Shown here one piece after another: positions 37,201-48,169 of a stretch of DNA of 64,000 nt; within the stretch, counting starts at the first letter, position 1; each line of letters opens with the position of its first letter. The notes beneath the pieces are model-generated. The model was not told where the DNA came from. It searched no databases and was given only the letters and a program-made list of their open reading frames with translations. Both the position numbers and the translations under genes were made by a program. The DNA is from Chrysogorgia sp. JL179-B06 (Eukaryota > Cnidaria > Anthozoa > Scleralcyonacea > Chrysogorgiidae): NCBI GenBank assembly GCA_035772405.1, contig JAYKKM010000158.1:248001-312000 (forward strand), in the 5' to 3' direction.

Positions 37201-38155
37201 ATTTTTGGTTTCTAGTTGCACAATGCAAATATATTCGCTTCTGATCAAGTATTTGAATAATGGCGAATATTCAAAATACAAACTGTTAAACCTGACTGCA
37301 TAGTGCGAATATTCGACAAATTCGAAATTGTACCTTACCGAAATTAATAGTGCGAAGTTCACTGCGAACCAGTTTGCATTGTACGATCAGGTTCGAAACT
37401 GGCAAAGACTTGAGACGTATTATACATGACCACGCCCATAATTGTTTTTATGCGGCCCATTGTTTAAACAACGCTGAACAATATACTGTAATAAAAACCT
37501 GTGTGATTTTTAGCTGTGATTTACACACCTGAATATCAACTGTTCGTTCAACAACATTTTTCATGGGTGTTGGAACAGGTGTTACTCGTAGGAGCTACGT
37601 GTATCCCTATAACCTTCTGATATCTCGAATAATTTATTCAAACTAGTTTTGTTGGTATATACTGCATGTTTTTACTCAGTATTTCTCATTGGAGTTTTTG
37701 TTGTTATAAAGGATGATGTTGATGTACCTGAATTAGTACCTCTGGAGTACAGGGCACATAGTGCAAAGATTTGCAATCCAGATGATTTGGGTAAATTTCA
37801 ACATCCGCTCACGATGACAACTCGGCGGTATGTTTTAGGGGATCGATTTCACAATAAATCGAATCCCCATAAATCTCCGTTGTGCGTCTATCATGACATC
37901 GATAAATGCAGGCAGAGTTTGACTATCAAAACAAGCTACCAAGAGGTTGAGAATGGGCGGAAAAACCACAAGCGGTTACGAAGTTCTTGCGCACAGTCTT
38001 TTCATGTTCATTTTTTCTTCAACTATCTAATGGATTTTTATCAAAATGAAGGGATAGTGAAGAATCAGAAATCCAAATTACAGGCAATACTTGAAAAAGG
38101 ACAGATACTTGAACGTGATGTTTACAAGCGTTTAATAATACGAAATAGCAAATAG
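24404..38155 (+). CDS. Gene 2: intact multi-exon KDZ-transposase-like protein with SAP-like motif (862 aa)
   Basis: Exons: 24404-25508, 31402-31538, 31651-31830, 32106-32355, 32507-32637, 34370-34495, 36657-36872 and 37712-38155 (stop included). All seven introns are GT-AG and keep phase, giving 862 aa with no stop. The N-terminus has a zinc ribbon (C11-x2-C14 ... C27-x2-C30). Further Cys/His clusters follow near 86-115, 194-221 and 313-357, like the Cys clusters that accompany KDZ (Kyakuja-Dileera-Zisupton) transposases. A conserved block follows: GLFNIADSVLVSLDILLEWR, then CGVCG and LGDGNEKNCC. A SAP-like helix-turn-helix lies around 575-610 (LTMPALKEICEKCGIKLS). The RNase-H-like core has candidate catalytic residues D677 (VFISDSS), D759 (LGDRFH) and E793/E795 (SYQEVENG). 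Closest animal family from memory: HMG-domain-protein-3-like/KDZ proteins. Intron 1 is 5.9 kb. No flanking TIRs are evident, so a domesticated host gene is plausible. Confidence 0.85.
26410..26553. mobile_element. MULE-type foldback MITE with 9-bp duplication
   Basis: GGCTCGCGT is repeated at 26410-26418 and 26545-26553. The 126-bp insert starts TAGCCTCCTCCGCAGGCAAC and ends with the near-complete reverse complement; the arms are about 46 bp. It lies in intron 1 of gene 2. The duplication length indicates the Mutator class. Confidence 0.85.
26795..26880. repeat. 16-bp tandem repeat (AAGTCAAAACGTCCTC)
   Basis: About five imperfect copies in intron 1 of gene 2. Confidence 0.85.
27209..28421. 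mobile_element. 1.2-kb TIR element with compound GC-rich ends
   Basis: The left end CCGGTGTCCCAGGAAATTCG is mirrored at the right by CGAATTTCCTGTGACACCGG. Both ends continue into arrays of TTCCTAGGAAATTCGCCCCC and its inverse, so each terminus folds on itself. The interior is AT-rich with no transposase; the open frames on the minus strand look non-coding. It lies in intron 1 of gene 2. No target duplication is certain. Confidence 0.7.
28758..29108 (+). CDS. Hypothetical ORF (116 aa) in intron 1 of gene 2
   Basis: An uninterrupted frame of 116 codons in otherwise stop-rich DNA. Its composition is protein-like (VKLIVNSHQYAPKIEGKLYS, ARNHRYLAVTEPYFHLVREY). No domain is recognised. An AATAAA signal follows at about 29510, so it could be an alternative last exon of gene 2, a retroposed fragment or chance. 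The start codon is uncertain and there is no clear promoter. Confidence 0.3.
   Translation: MLSNNNLITNQNYSITRSILSQGKCCLKIQGSLDIVQNYKNKWLIEVKLIVNSHQYAPKIEGKLYSQTKQFDIMPTSEAVMARNHRYLAVTEPYFHLVREYFVTQKAEQIVQTSQR
29530..29925. repeat. GGCCCTGTTACACGGTGC repeat family, copy 1
   Basis: Starts GGCCCTGTTACACGGTGCAA and contains repeated TTACACGATGCAACGCTG-type motifs plus a GTAGAACCCGATTCTACTTT palindrome. A diverged copy lies in the opposite orientation near 59760-59960. No coding content. The interval 29925-31400 has only a small palindrome near 30610-30663 (AGGCTTTTCAGCGCC / AGTGAAAAGCCT) and no exon. Confidence 0.6.
33749..33892. mobile_element. Foldback MITE (AAAAATACGGACCGTGGGCC ends)
   Basis: AAAATACGGACCGTGGGCCG at the left is mirrored by CGGCCCACGGTCTGTATTTT at the right. 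An inner pair is ATTTTTACGG/CCGTAAAAAT. It lies in intron 5 of gene 2. Confidence 0.75.
34239..34276. repeat. (TTA)n microsatellite
   Basis: About 12 TTA units in intron 5 of gene 2. Confidence 0.95.
34758..34874. mobile_element. Foldback MITE (ACCTTTCCCGCACGGCA ends)
   Basis: ACCTTTCCCGCACGGCA is mirrored by TGCCGTGCGGAAAGGT. The inner inverted pair TTGGCTGTT/AACAGCCAA brings the total to about 117 bp. It lies in intron 6 of gene 2. Confidence 0.7.
34936..35102. mobile_element. Foldback MITE with 40-bp inner arms
   Basis: GCCTAGTT...AACTAGGC ends enclose nearly perfect arms of 40 bp (ACATACGCAAGCGCAGTAAG and its reverse complement). It lies in intron 6 of gene 2. Confidence 0.8.
36211..36283. 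repeat. Small nested palindrome (GCCTGTGCTG ends)
   Basis: GCCTGTGCTG pairs with CAGCACAGGC. Inside, GACGAAAATAACA-type arms form a second hairpin. It lies in intron 6 of gene 2. Confidence 0.6.
36930..37190 (+). repeat. tRNA-derived SINE-like repeat in intron 7 of gene 2
   Basis: A perfect B-box, GGTTCGATTCC (36954-36964), is followed by CTGCAGGTTTTCTCTGTACA and GTAACACCGAACCAATGAGG. This layout is typical of invertebrate SINE bodies. The A-box is not clear, so the copy may be 5' truncated. Confidence 0.5.
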
Positions 38156-38165
38156 GAAATATGTA

Positions 38166-38331
38166 CATGCATATGCCTGCGTCGCATCCGGGCTTTTGAA
38201 ATCCGATAAAGTCCGATAAAGGACTTTAAAGTCCGATAAAGGACTTTAAAGTCCGATAAAGGACTTTAAAGTCCGATAAAGGACTTTATCGGGTTTCAAA
38301 AGGCCAGATGCGACGCAGGCTTCATGCATAT
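38166..38331. mobile_element. MULE-type MITE with 9-bp duplication next to the gene 2 stop
   Basis: CATGCATAT is repeated at 38166-38174 and 38323-38331. The element starts GCCTGCGTCGCATCC and ends with the matching inverse. The core is a tandem array of AAAGTCCGATAAAGGACTTT, itself a palindrome. It begins 11 bp after the gene 2 stop codon, so it is very likely transcribed in the 3' UTR. Confidence 0.8.
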
Positions 38332-38437
38332 AGTCGAGTGATAATGGGATAATGGGACGAAAGAATGTCGTGATATTGTGAGTGTCAATTATTTGTAAGA
38401 TCAGCCTGATGGATCAGCCGAGATGTAATATATGAAC

Positions 38438-38565
38438 AACGAGTTTGAGTGTTTCATCAGGGGATCCAAACACGAGAAAACATGATGAAAACACGAGCGC
38501 GAAGCGCAAGTGTTTTTATTGTTTTCGAGTGTTTGGATCCCCTGATGAAACACGATAAACGAGTT
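38438..38565. mobile_element. hAT-like foldback MITE with 8-bp duplication AACGAGTT
   Basis: AACGAGTT flanks 38446-38557. The arms are GTGTTTCATCAGGGGATCCA and its reverse complement, about 34 bp each. The 8-bp duplication suggests hAT. Confidence 0.75.
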
Positions 38566-38891
38566 GTTTAAATAAAATTTATTCAGAAAATTAACAGACT
38601 CTGTTCAGTTGAGGATGAGCGAAGACGGAGGCAGGTCGTTTCGTTCTCCAAAAAATGAATTATTAATTAAGATCTCAGCAATTAGATCAAAACCGGGTTT
38701 GATCTAATAACTGGGTATATGATTTTTACGTGTTTTACTCAGTCATGTGAGAAAATAAAGTGATTTCATTGGCTAATTGGCTCATGAATTATTAATGAGT
38801 TTGAGAACAGTTGAAAAAACATACAACTATCCTAATTTTACAAATAAAATATCTAGAAAGGTTAGTGTATTGCCAAAATAGCGTGTAAGTA

Positions 38892-38930
38892 GTCTAACGT
38901 TTCGAGCGAAGGCCTTTCGTCAGAGAGTGA
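38892..38930 (-). ncRNA. Degenerate hammerhead-like motif (Penelope-type tail)
   Basis: The minus strand reads CTGACGA (38923-38917) then CGAAACG (38904-38898), with a 3-bp stem I (TCT/AGA) and an ACGU stem III. Stem II is badly paired, so cleavage is doubtful. The layout matches hammerhead-bearing tails of Penelope-like elements and is probably a relic of one. Confidence 0.35.
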
Positions 38931-38984
38931 AACGTAAAGTGAAATTAAAACTGAGTGAGACTTTTATAGGAAAATTATCGGGTT

Positions 38985-39241
38985 GTCAATTTATCCCGGG
39001 CGTTCTGTGACCCCCTCCCCCAAGCAATCGTATTCTGGACGATCTTTTTAAAGTAGTACGAAATGATAGAAGTGGTACGAAATGAGAGATAGTACTACTA
39101 TCATACGATCGGACATGCTAACCCCAAAACAACTTAGATCCAACCCTAATCCCCCGCATAATACTTTTCTAATACTAATCTTAATACTAATAATACGATT
39201 GCTTGCGGGAGGGGGTCACAGAACGCCCAGGATGAATTGAC
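38985..39241. mobile_element. MITE with GTCAATTTATCC ends
   Basis: GTCAATTTATCCCGGGCGTT at the left is mirrored at the right (AACGCCCAGGATGAATTGAC). The arms are about 50 bp and continue through CTGTGACCCCCTC/GAGGGGGTCACAG. Confidence 0.75.
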
Positions 39242-39559
39242 TACGAAATAATCGCGCAATACAAAAATATAGCCAATCAGGTGGCGAGAAACTGGTCTCA
39301 TTTGGTATCACAACATAATTTACACACACAATATCACCAACAGTGTATAATCGATTAGATGTTGAGGAAAAGTATCATAACATATAATCGCGTGTACACT
39401 ATTAATTGAAAGGAGTTAATTAACACTGTCACTAAAAACGATGCCGGAATAACACTTTTGGCGTACAATAAGAACTCCTTATTTTTTTTATGTAACCCTT
39501 CACTGCCATTTGCAAGTAAAATAAGCCCGAGCAAAATATCAAAGCAACTCTTGAGTATT

Positions 39560-39911
39560 AAAGTGCCTACATGTATCTGGGTGTTTTTTTTTACATATTT
39601 ATGATCTTTGGAATCTCTTGAGAGGGATTGTAAAGTGTCTTGTCCTGCGAAAATTTCATCTTCATGCTTTCCGTTTACAATTCACAGGAAATGACGTTAA
39701 AGCAGGGAGACGCAAAAACATTGCACACTGATTCAACAGTGAAATACGAACCCTGCTTTGACGTTATTTCCTATGAATAGTAAATCAACTTTAGCAGGGG
39801 AAAAGGCATGAAGATGAAATTTTCGAACGACAAGATATATTACATTTCTTCTTGGTATAACCCAAAGATGACGAATATGTAAAATCCGAAAACGCCGGAT
39901 AGGCACTTTAA
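39560..39911. repeat. 350-bp imperfect palindrome
   Basis: Arms run from AAGTGCCTAC (39560) to the mirrored AGGCACTTTA (ending 39911). They pass through TTTCATCTTCATGC/GCATGAAGATGAAA and GGAAATGACGTTAAAGCAGG and its inverse. It lies between the 3' ends of genes 2 and 3. Confidence 0.7.
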
Positions 39912-39938
39912 AGGTATTAATCATCAACGGCCGGTTGC

Positions 39939-39996
39939 TAGACTGCGCGCAGTCCCAGTCTTCTTCCTTTGGAAGATTGGGACTGTGCACAGGCTA
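39939..39996. repeat. Small foldback (TAGACTGCGCGCAGTCCC)
   Basis: TAGACTGCGCGCAGTCCCAG is mirrored by CTGTGCACAGGCTA-type sequence. A related hairpin lies at about 49377-49421 inside gene 3. Confidence 0.55.
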
Positions 39997-40535
39997 GTTG
40001 TAAAATTTGAAACGAGACAACAGCGCTATTCATTATTTGAACACTCAGACATAATTTTATCAGCTAAATAGTGATCTGCGGTATATAACTAGCTTTTCAG
40101 CGAATACAATTTAATTTCGATTGTTAAAAGAAAGCCGTTCTCTATTTCTACCAGGCTTAGTACAACCGTCCTGTCACGAAGAGCAAAAGAAAGCATTAAT
40201 TTGCATCTGACGAAATCCTATACGAAAAAGCGTTTAGATGAAATCTAAAATTTGTATAATTAAGAAAATATACTGTAGATAAGAAATGATGGTTTTTTAC
40301 TTTTTGATAAGGTCAAATATCAACCATTTTTATATGTTGATCGACAATATTTCATTGATTAGTAGTTTTACTAATCGCAAATTAGGATCGTTGAAAAAGA
40401 ATTGCAAGTTATTGATGTGGCTACATGTGAAAAATTCAGAACATGCAGATGGCATTTACCAGAATTATAACATTATTTTCTAACAGAAAATCCAACCCGT
40501 TTCGTGAGTTTCTAGTGTTGCTCATCGTTGGGAAC

Positions 40536-43500
40536 TTACTTAGGGTCTGTATTCTGTATATCGCTGCAACCAACACATTTCCATTTAGATGTTTTTGAGG
40601 GAACCGCTTTCAGACCAGAGCAAATTCTAGGGACGGGAAATGAGGAAGTTGTCATTACCATGTAAGCTGTAATTAGGGGAGCCTGGTAATAACTAGTGTT
40701 CAAGAGAGGCTTTCGTAACTACATTGCTAAAAATATGGCTATCAACAATAACTGAAAGTTATTTAAGATGATTTAAAATGTGGAAGAAAGTTCACGGGCT
40801 AAACGTTACACGAAGAAAACAAGAACTGATAATAATGTTGGAATCTGACACTAGTTTATGCCCATTTAGAGCCACTCCTCCGTGCGCCAGCTTTCCATTG
40901 TAGCTACAACAAAGCGGAACACGGCAATAGTTAATTCCTAACTTGAAGTCGCCGCCATCTTAACTCTATAGCAATGTACTTACTTACCTAAGTCTCGCTT
41001 TCACGCTAATACTAACAATTGCAACTACATATCTTGATAAACGTCTATTCGAATTTCGAATATAGGTCATGCGTTGTATATTGATTGATATTAGTATCAA
41101 CTCACATATGAAACCACTTGTCACACTTGTCGCATTGTACCCAGTTAACTATAGTTGTTTTCCCTCGTTTCTTTGATGATGGTGGTGTGGCAAAAGAACA
41201 TAGTGCACACTTGTTTTCCATATTTTGTTCTAGATTAAGAATATTTTAATTTTAAAAATATGTTTTCTTACTATAATTGAACTGTGAATTGGCATTGATT
41301 CTATTGGCTCTGTTTGTTGATATTATTACACACTTAGGTCAGTATATGTAGAATTATTCTTCAATCTATTGATTTATGGACATTCTCATTGACATCATGT
41401 ACATGCATTACTACAAATTTATTTTCTTACCTGATATTTTTCTCGCCACGCCTATTGTGCATGTCGACAAACGTGGGTTACTTCGATCTGTAAAATTAAA
41501 CAGAAAAAGATATTTCATAATGCAATGATAATCGCATGCAAGCTTCTAAATTCATTGCTGGAAGAATTTTGAGTTTTGTTTCTATCCCGACATTTCGTTT
41601 TTAATTTTTTGATGATTTTGTGTTTGTATGCAGCTAAAATTACCTTGATCTTGTAGTCCCTCATCTTCATCAATATTATCGGAACTACTGCTGCTCTCGT
41701 CCTCTAATTGCGCCGGTACCAGTCGTTTGGCAGCTGATGTATACCCCTAATAATAATATAATATAATATTGATTAAAGTAAATGGTTTGAACCTAGGAGT
41801 ATCGTTAGATGTGTGAAGTTGATCGTCCAGGTTTTTGTAGTGACTGACGTTTCGACCGCCTGAGCGGCGGTCATCTTCAGAGTCAAGTAAAGCGTTTTTG
41901 TCAGGGTTTGCCTACAAAAAACACGCTTTACTTGACTCTGAAGATGACCACCGCTGAAGTCACCAATAATAGTCTTTCTCAAGACTACAAAAACCTGGAC
42001 GATCAACTTCACACATCTAATAATAAGTCTACGTAAATATATTTAATAATAATAATGTAAATTGGCCGAACTTGTGAATGTATACATCTGAAAATGCATA
42101 TCTAATGTTATAGTCGTTAATTGTATAATTATTTTTGAGATTTGCTCAAAACCATTGATTTTAGTCGCATTGCAGTAAATTTATCTTTTTACACTCTTGT
42201 CGTATTCTCATTGTGGGTGTTTGGGGATGGTGTAGGTGCGGTTGTTTTTGGTAATCTGTATAAACTCAGCTTACCATTTCGAATGCACGTTTTCGTCTGG
42301 GAGTAAATCCTCCAAATGACTGCTTTGTTCGAGGAGTTAGCTTAGTTAAAAAAAGTTTAAACAAATTAGATGAATTTTAATGCTTGTGTGTATGGCGGTT
42401 GCATTATTTATCTACTTGTGTGGAAACGGAACGAATGGTCACCATAGTATACAGTACAATCTCAAACTCATTAATAATTCATGAACCAAATACAAAGGAA
42501 ATCAACTCCGTGACGGACAACTGCACATGTGATCTTAATTTATAGCATAGGATTTTGATGATTTCAACCTCAAATTTCTGGACCGGATTTCAAGTCCTTG
42601 CAATTAGTTACAGTACTCGACTTCGCCTCGGACTGCAACTAATGAATTGAAATCCGGTCAAGTCCGCGTTATTACATCTCAACCGATTTTATAATTTTTA
42701 AATATTTCATATACATTTGTACTTGTTTAGCGCGTTAGCATTTATATTATAGTATAAGGTACAGTTATTTTCGAAAGATATAACGAACCATTAAAGGTCA
42801 ACTAAACCTTTTGAGGTTCTATTTTCCTCTGAAAGAGATATCATCTAACGTTGTAAAAGCGAAGAAAAAAATGAATTTCATGATATAGCGCAGGATTTAT
42901 TGAGGAGTATTTCTTCGGATCTCTTGTTGCACGACCGCGTTTTGAGAAGAATGGCACTATTACCGGTATGACGTCATAGTGTCATACTGGTAATAGGTTT
43001 ATTGAACAAAATAATATTCCAGTGCTTGATATTTGGTTTCTCACTTATCACTAACCCAAGAGTAAACAGTATTCCAAACTTTACTGAAATAAAACCAAAA
43101 TATACAGTATTTTCTCGCCGTATGACATCATTATGACATCACATACCGGTAGTACCAGGCTTTCTTCCAACGCGGTCGTTGTTCAACTAAGTTCAGCAAA
43201 AGGGCTGAAAACTCGATCTTTAACAGATCATAAAAGCAGAACCGAGTAACCAATTTCAATTATTTCTTCGGTTTTGAATTGAACTTTTCGAATTCTAACG
43301 AAAAATAGAATAACCTCAAAAGGTTTAGTTGACCTTTAATGATATAACGATTACTTACTTCCATTGTCATACTATTTGCCTCACATGAAGGGTTGGCTTC
43401 TGACTCGCTAAATGATCCATCTATGGTGGCCATAGGTAATTGTAAGTTGATAAAATTAGTATTGTTGCATTGTAAGTTGACAAAATTAGTATTGTTGCAT

Positions 43501-46500
43501 CTCTTGGGAGTTGTATCTTCGTTTAATACACTTACCATCTTCAAGCGTGGGCATGTCGAGTAGAATATCGGTGTATATAGCTTTTAGTTTCATGATGTTC
43601 TCTTTGTTCAAACATGATTCGATCTCTGACGTCGTAGTTATAACATCCTCCGTCTCTGAGCTAGTTGTCTGCAGACTCTCGGGCGCATCATCTCTTATTC
43701 CACATACTATATTCAATTAAAAATAAATATCAAAATATATTTATTAATTTATATTTAAGAGATGTTCTGTAACGGTTGGTACATGTAACTGCGTGTATCA
43801 CAATATTAAAACTCACCATGATCAACAATATGAAGCAGGCGGCTGTTAAATACGTATCTGGGAAATTTAATTGCCTTCTTCTGCTTGTCAGTCGATTTGA
43901 AAACCACTCCAGTTCCAACAACGGACTTTCCATATTTTTCGGCTTCTTCAGCCAACTCCTGAAAATAAATGCAGTTACTTCTTCAGACTGATCTAAAAGT
44001 TATTCAATATATAGTTTTACTTAAGCCGGATAAGGATGAGTGTCGAATCAATGATAGAAATCATTGTCACCACTACAATTCTTCTCAAGATATTATACAA
44101 TTATCACAAATATGTAAATTCCATCCAGGATAAGCACAAATGCTTGTCGTTTAACTAACCTAATTATAATTAAAAATGTATGACTCATGCTAATCTAATA
44201 ACTAAATGTCATTAAAGAAGCTCTACACATAAAGAAAATCAAACTGAATTTAATATTCAAGTCCTTAATTTGAACACGATTTTTAGTATATAATTCACAT
44301 AGTCTAGTTATTTTATTTCTTTGTCTGTTTTCTCTATACCTTGTATTGTCTGTCACATCTATACCTTGTTTGTGTGACATTTAGTAAACCATTAGATGAG
44401 TCATACCTTTGTAATTGTAATTAGATTGTATAATTAGTCACTCGTCTTATCAAAACATATCTGACAATAAAATTTGTCGTTTATTTGAAGTTTATTTCAA
44501 TGTATATATATCAATTATAATGTTTCAGTTTTACCTGTCTGCCTATATCTTGCCAGTTTTTGTCGCCGAGTTTGCCGAGCTTGACCGCAATTCCTGGAAT
44601 AAATTTTCCATTTTGATTGACTCGAACATTCGGGTTCAGCCATGATGTCACCTACGTTTATACATATATAAGTACTTTACTTAACATATTGTAATGCAAC
44701 ATGTACATGTTCAATAAGGTAGCCTGTAGGAAATGGTGAGATGTGTTACTGACGTATTTATCGCGTTTTACGTGTTATTGATATTGGCCAAACGAAATAT
44801 AGAGGCCGAGTTGGACTGCGCCTCCAAACGTCGGTAACAATTCTTTCCACCATTTCGGCAGCTTATAACGTCATGCAGTTGATAGGGAAATAGACATAAA
44901 TGCCGGTTTACTGCATGTTTGAACACCAGAAAAACAAGCGTCAATCTAACATTCCATGATACTGACGATACATGGACGATCGTCAAGATCATATCCTCAG
45001 AAAAATGATTCTGAGTCCCGATCATGCAGGAATCGAACAAGTTGTAATCCATGTATCGTCTGTCTACTCCAAGTTCTCCAACATTCACTACAGCTGCAGT
45101 GTATATATTAACACATTCCATGCTATACTATACTATATTATAATAAACTAGACTAGACTAGACTATACTATACTATACTATACTATACTATACTTATAAT
45201 AGAATATAAAGAAAATACGGAATTAACTGTAAAAATGACTAGAATTAACTGTAATTTCACGCAGTTTTTGGAAAACACTTCTGTATATAAATTATATGAA
45301 AACGTTAGCCTAAATGGTGTGATCACTGAAACTGTACAGAAAACAGCGACGAAAACAACAACTAAATATATTTGGAACTAAATTAAACGCCGAAACCAAA
45401 GTAATATATTTTGTAGCCTATATTTAATATTATTTATTTGAAAATATATCCTATGTTAGATTTACAATCCATTCGTTTAATTTTACAAATATATCAAAAT
45501 TTAAGTGTTTTCATCGTGTTGTATCTGACTCGATTCATTCAATTATTAATGGTACTGTACCTCATCCTTGTCATCTTCGTTAGTGCATTCCTTCTCAATA
45601 ACCTTTTCAAGTTTGGTGATTACATTTTCAGCCTCGTCTACTTCATTTTCCTTGTGAGCATTGATGTAATTATTTACAAGCAGAACGAATGCCTCGTCGT
45701 CTAACTTACCACAGCTCTGAAGTATCTGAGAGAAATTAATAAAATATGAAAACATGCAATGTCGTGAATAAATGCACCCCGCTATAATTGCAGTGTAAAC
45801 CAACTTATTTCCTAACAAGCACTAACCATTGTATGCGTTAATAGAACCGCGCTTAATCCTTTATACCAGCGTGTTTGTTGCGCTCGTATCTCATCCGATA
45901 TAATGTCTGTGAGCATGCCTAACAGACCATTTTTCTCAAATTTTTTAAAATAGTTGCAAAAACGCAAAGACCATGCTGTCAAGAATCCCTGAAATTAAAA
46001 ACCAAAAAACATCATTCAATTATTTTAGCCGAGAAAAACGAAGGAATATTTATGCGGTAATCTATGGATACAACCACCAGTGTTGTATCACATATACAAG
46101 CATTCATTAAATATATATATATAGTACAATATGTACAGACACGCGTTTCACTGTTCCACAGCTCATCAGTGTAGCTTTACACTTGGTACAATCTAGATAT
46201 GGGCATGAGAACTCATTATACACAAGCGATTGCCGGTGACAACCGCTTGTGGAACAATCAGCGGTCATGCGCACATCCAGAGAGCGTGAAGCGGTTACCG
46301 GTACACCAACTTATATACATATATATATATATATAAATATATATAAATTTTCTGAGGTATATAGGCTTGATGCATATCTACACATATATATTACATATAA
46401 TTTCACAAGCTGTCACTTAACCAGTTCTAATATATTCATATATATATATATATTCATATATATTCATTAATATATTCATATATATATATATTACAGGCCT

Positions 46501-48134
46501 CTCGAGCGCACAAAGTATCCGGATTCATATTGTTTTGCATCCTCATGGGAATAAAAAACAATACGAATCCGATAACTTTTGCTCTAGTGTAAACGGAGCC
46601 TCAAAGTAGCGAAGCGATACACAACTTCTTGTATACAGTGGGCATTAAGAATAATTAATTAATATTAGAGAGGATTTAATATTGTCAAATACACATATGG
46701 TTCTATATACAAATATATACAAATACATATATGCATGGTTATATATATAAATATACATATATATATATATAAATTCGTCCCGGTTTACAACATGATCATA
46801 TATTTTAATCGCTTGAACGTACCCTATTTGTACAAACCATGTTTAACAATTCTGTGATTCTCCGCTCTTGGGCCGACGAGAAATGTTCTTTCTTTTGGTA
46901 AGAAAATCTTATGACCCTACCACGCAACCTTAAAACATTGTTGAGAAAGTGTATTTTGCATTTATTTTTATTTTTATTTTTACTATAGTTGTTCTAAAAA
47001 TTATCAATTGTATTTCGAGTTCCCTATACCTATCGTTTTCTTTGGAATTCGACGTCAAAATAAGGCTTCCACAAGGGGTATCCATTCCTGATTGTGCCGA
47101 ACCTTGCAGTAGTCCTCCTTGAACTTGAAGGAGCAATTCGGTGAGGTTTTCGGTCATCTTTGCATCGTCGATGACCAAAACAAAAGTAGTTTTTGTCAAT
47201 GCTTCCAAGATTTTTTTTCTATATTCAATTAAATAGTTAAAACATAGATGTTTGTTATGGCAAATATGAGAAATATAGTAGCGATTTTTATTTTTCATTC
47301 ATTGAAAAAATGTTTTCCTATTTAGTATAATGTTATCTTGCACATCCGCCGATGGCGTGTATTTATTACCCCACTTTTAAGTAAATACAAGAAATTGCGA
47401 CTGAAAATTTCGAAAATATAAAACATTGTAGCTTCAATTTTTAACTAACATGCTTTGCGGTGTGATGAGCTTTTAATTTACACAAGGTCTTATATCACTA
47501 TTACAGTGTTATGTGACCTTTTTATATATTTGATTTGTGAAACAGATATTAATAATCGGCATCTATTTACATATTTTATTTGTATTTCCGATTTTCATGT
47601 TTTCCGATTTTCATGTTTTCCGATTTTCCCTAAATTTTCAGATGGCAGTAACTTTGACAATAATTTTAGATAAAAGTGTACGTTATAAAGTAAATGGTTT
47701 GAACCTAGGAGTATCATTACATGTGTGAAGTTTGTCGTCCAGGTTGTTGTAGTCTTGAGAAAGACTGTTGTTGGTGACTGACGTTTAGACGGCCTCAGCG
47801 GCGGTCATCGCCGCCGCTGAGGCCGTCGAAACGTCAGTCACCAACAACAGTCTTTCTCAAGATTACAACAACCTGGACGATCAACTTCACACATCTAATG
47901 TACATTATGAACAATTAAAATGTATTCTTACACTGATGTTCCTGACATAACCTGATCTCCTCCTGCCAAAAGTTGATTATGTTTTACTTGCGGGACACCT
48001 TGCGCATATGCTAGCATCTTCGCAGTAAGCGATTTACCAACTGACTTGCTACGGCTGTAGATCATGCCAATATTTGCTTCGCCTATAAATCAAATAAGTA
48101 CATATGAACTGATATGGCATTTGCAGTTACGCGG

Positions 48135-48169
<35 letters not shown>

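Noticed and set aside
38541..38565. CTGATGA next to AAACAC in the hAT-like MITE, resembling a hammerhead core
   Set aside because: No GAAA box and no complementary stems at the required spacing on either strand.
47771..47850. CGAAACGTCAGTCACC in the second Penelope-like foldback copy as a hammerhead
   Set aside because: The CUGANGA half is replaced by a mirrored copy of the other arm, so the catalytic core is incomplete.
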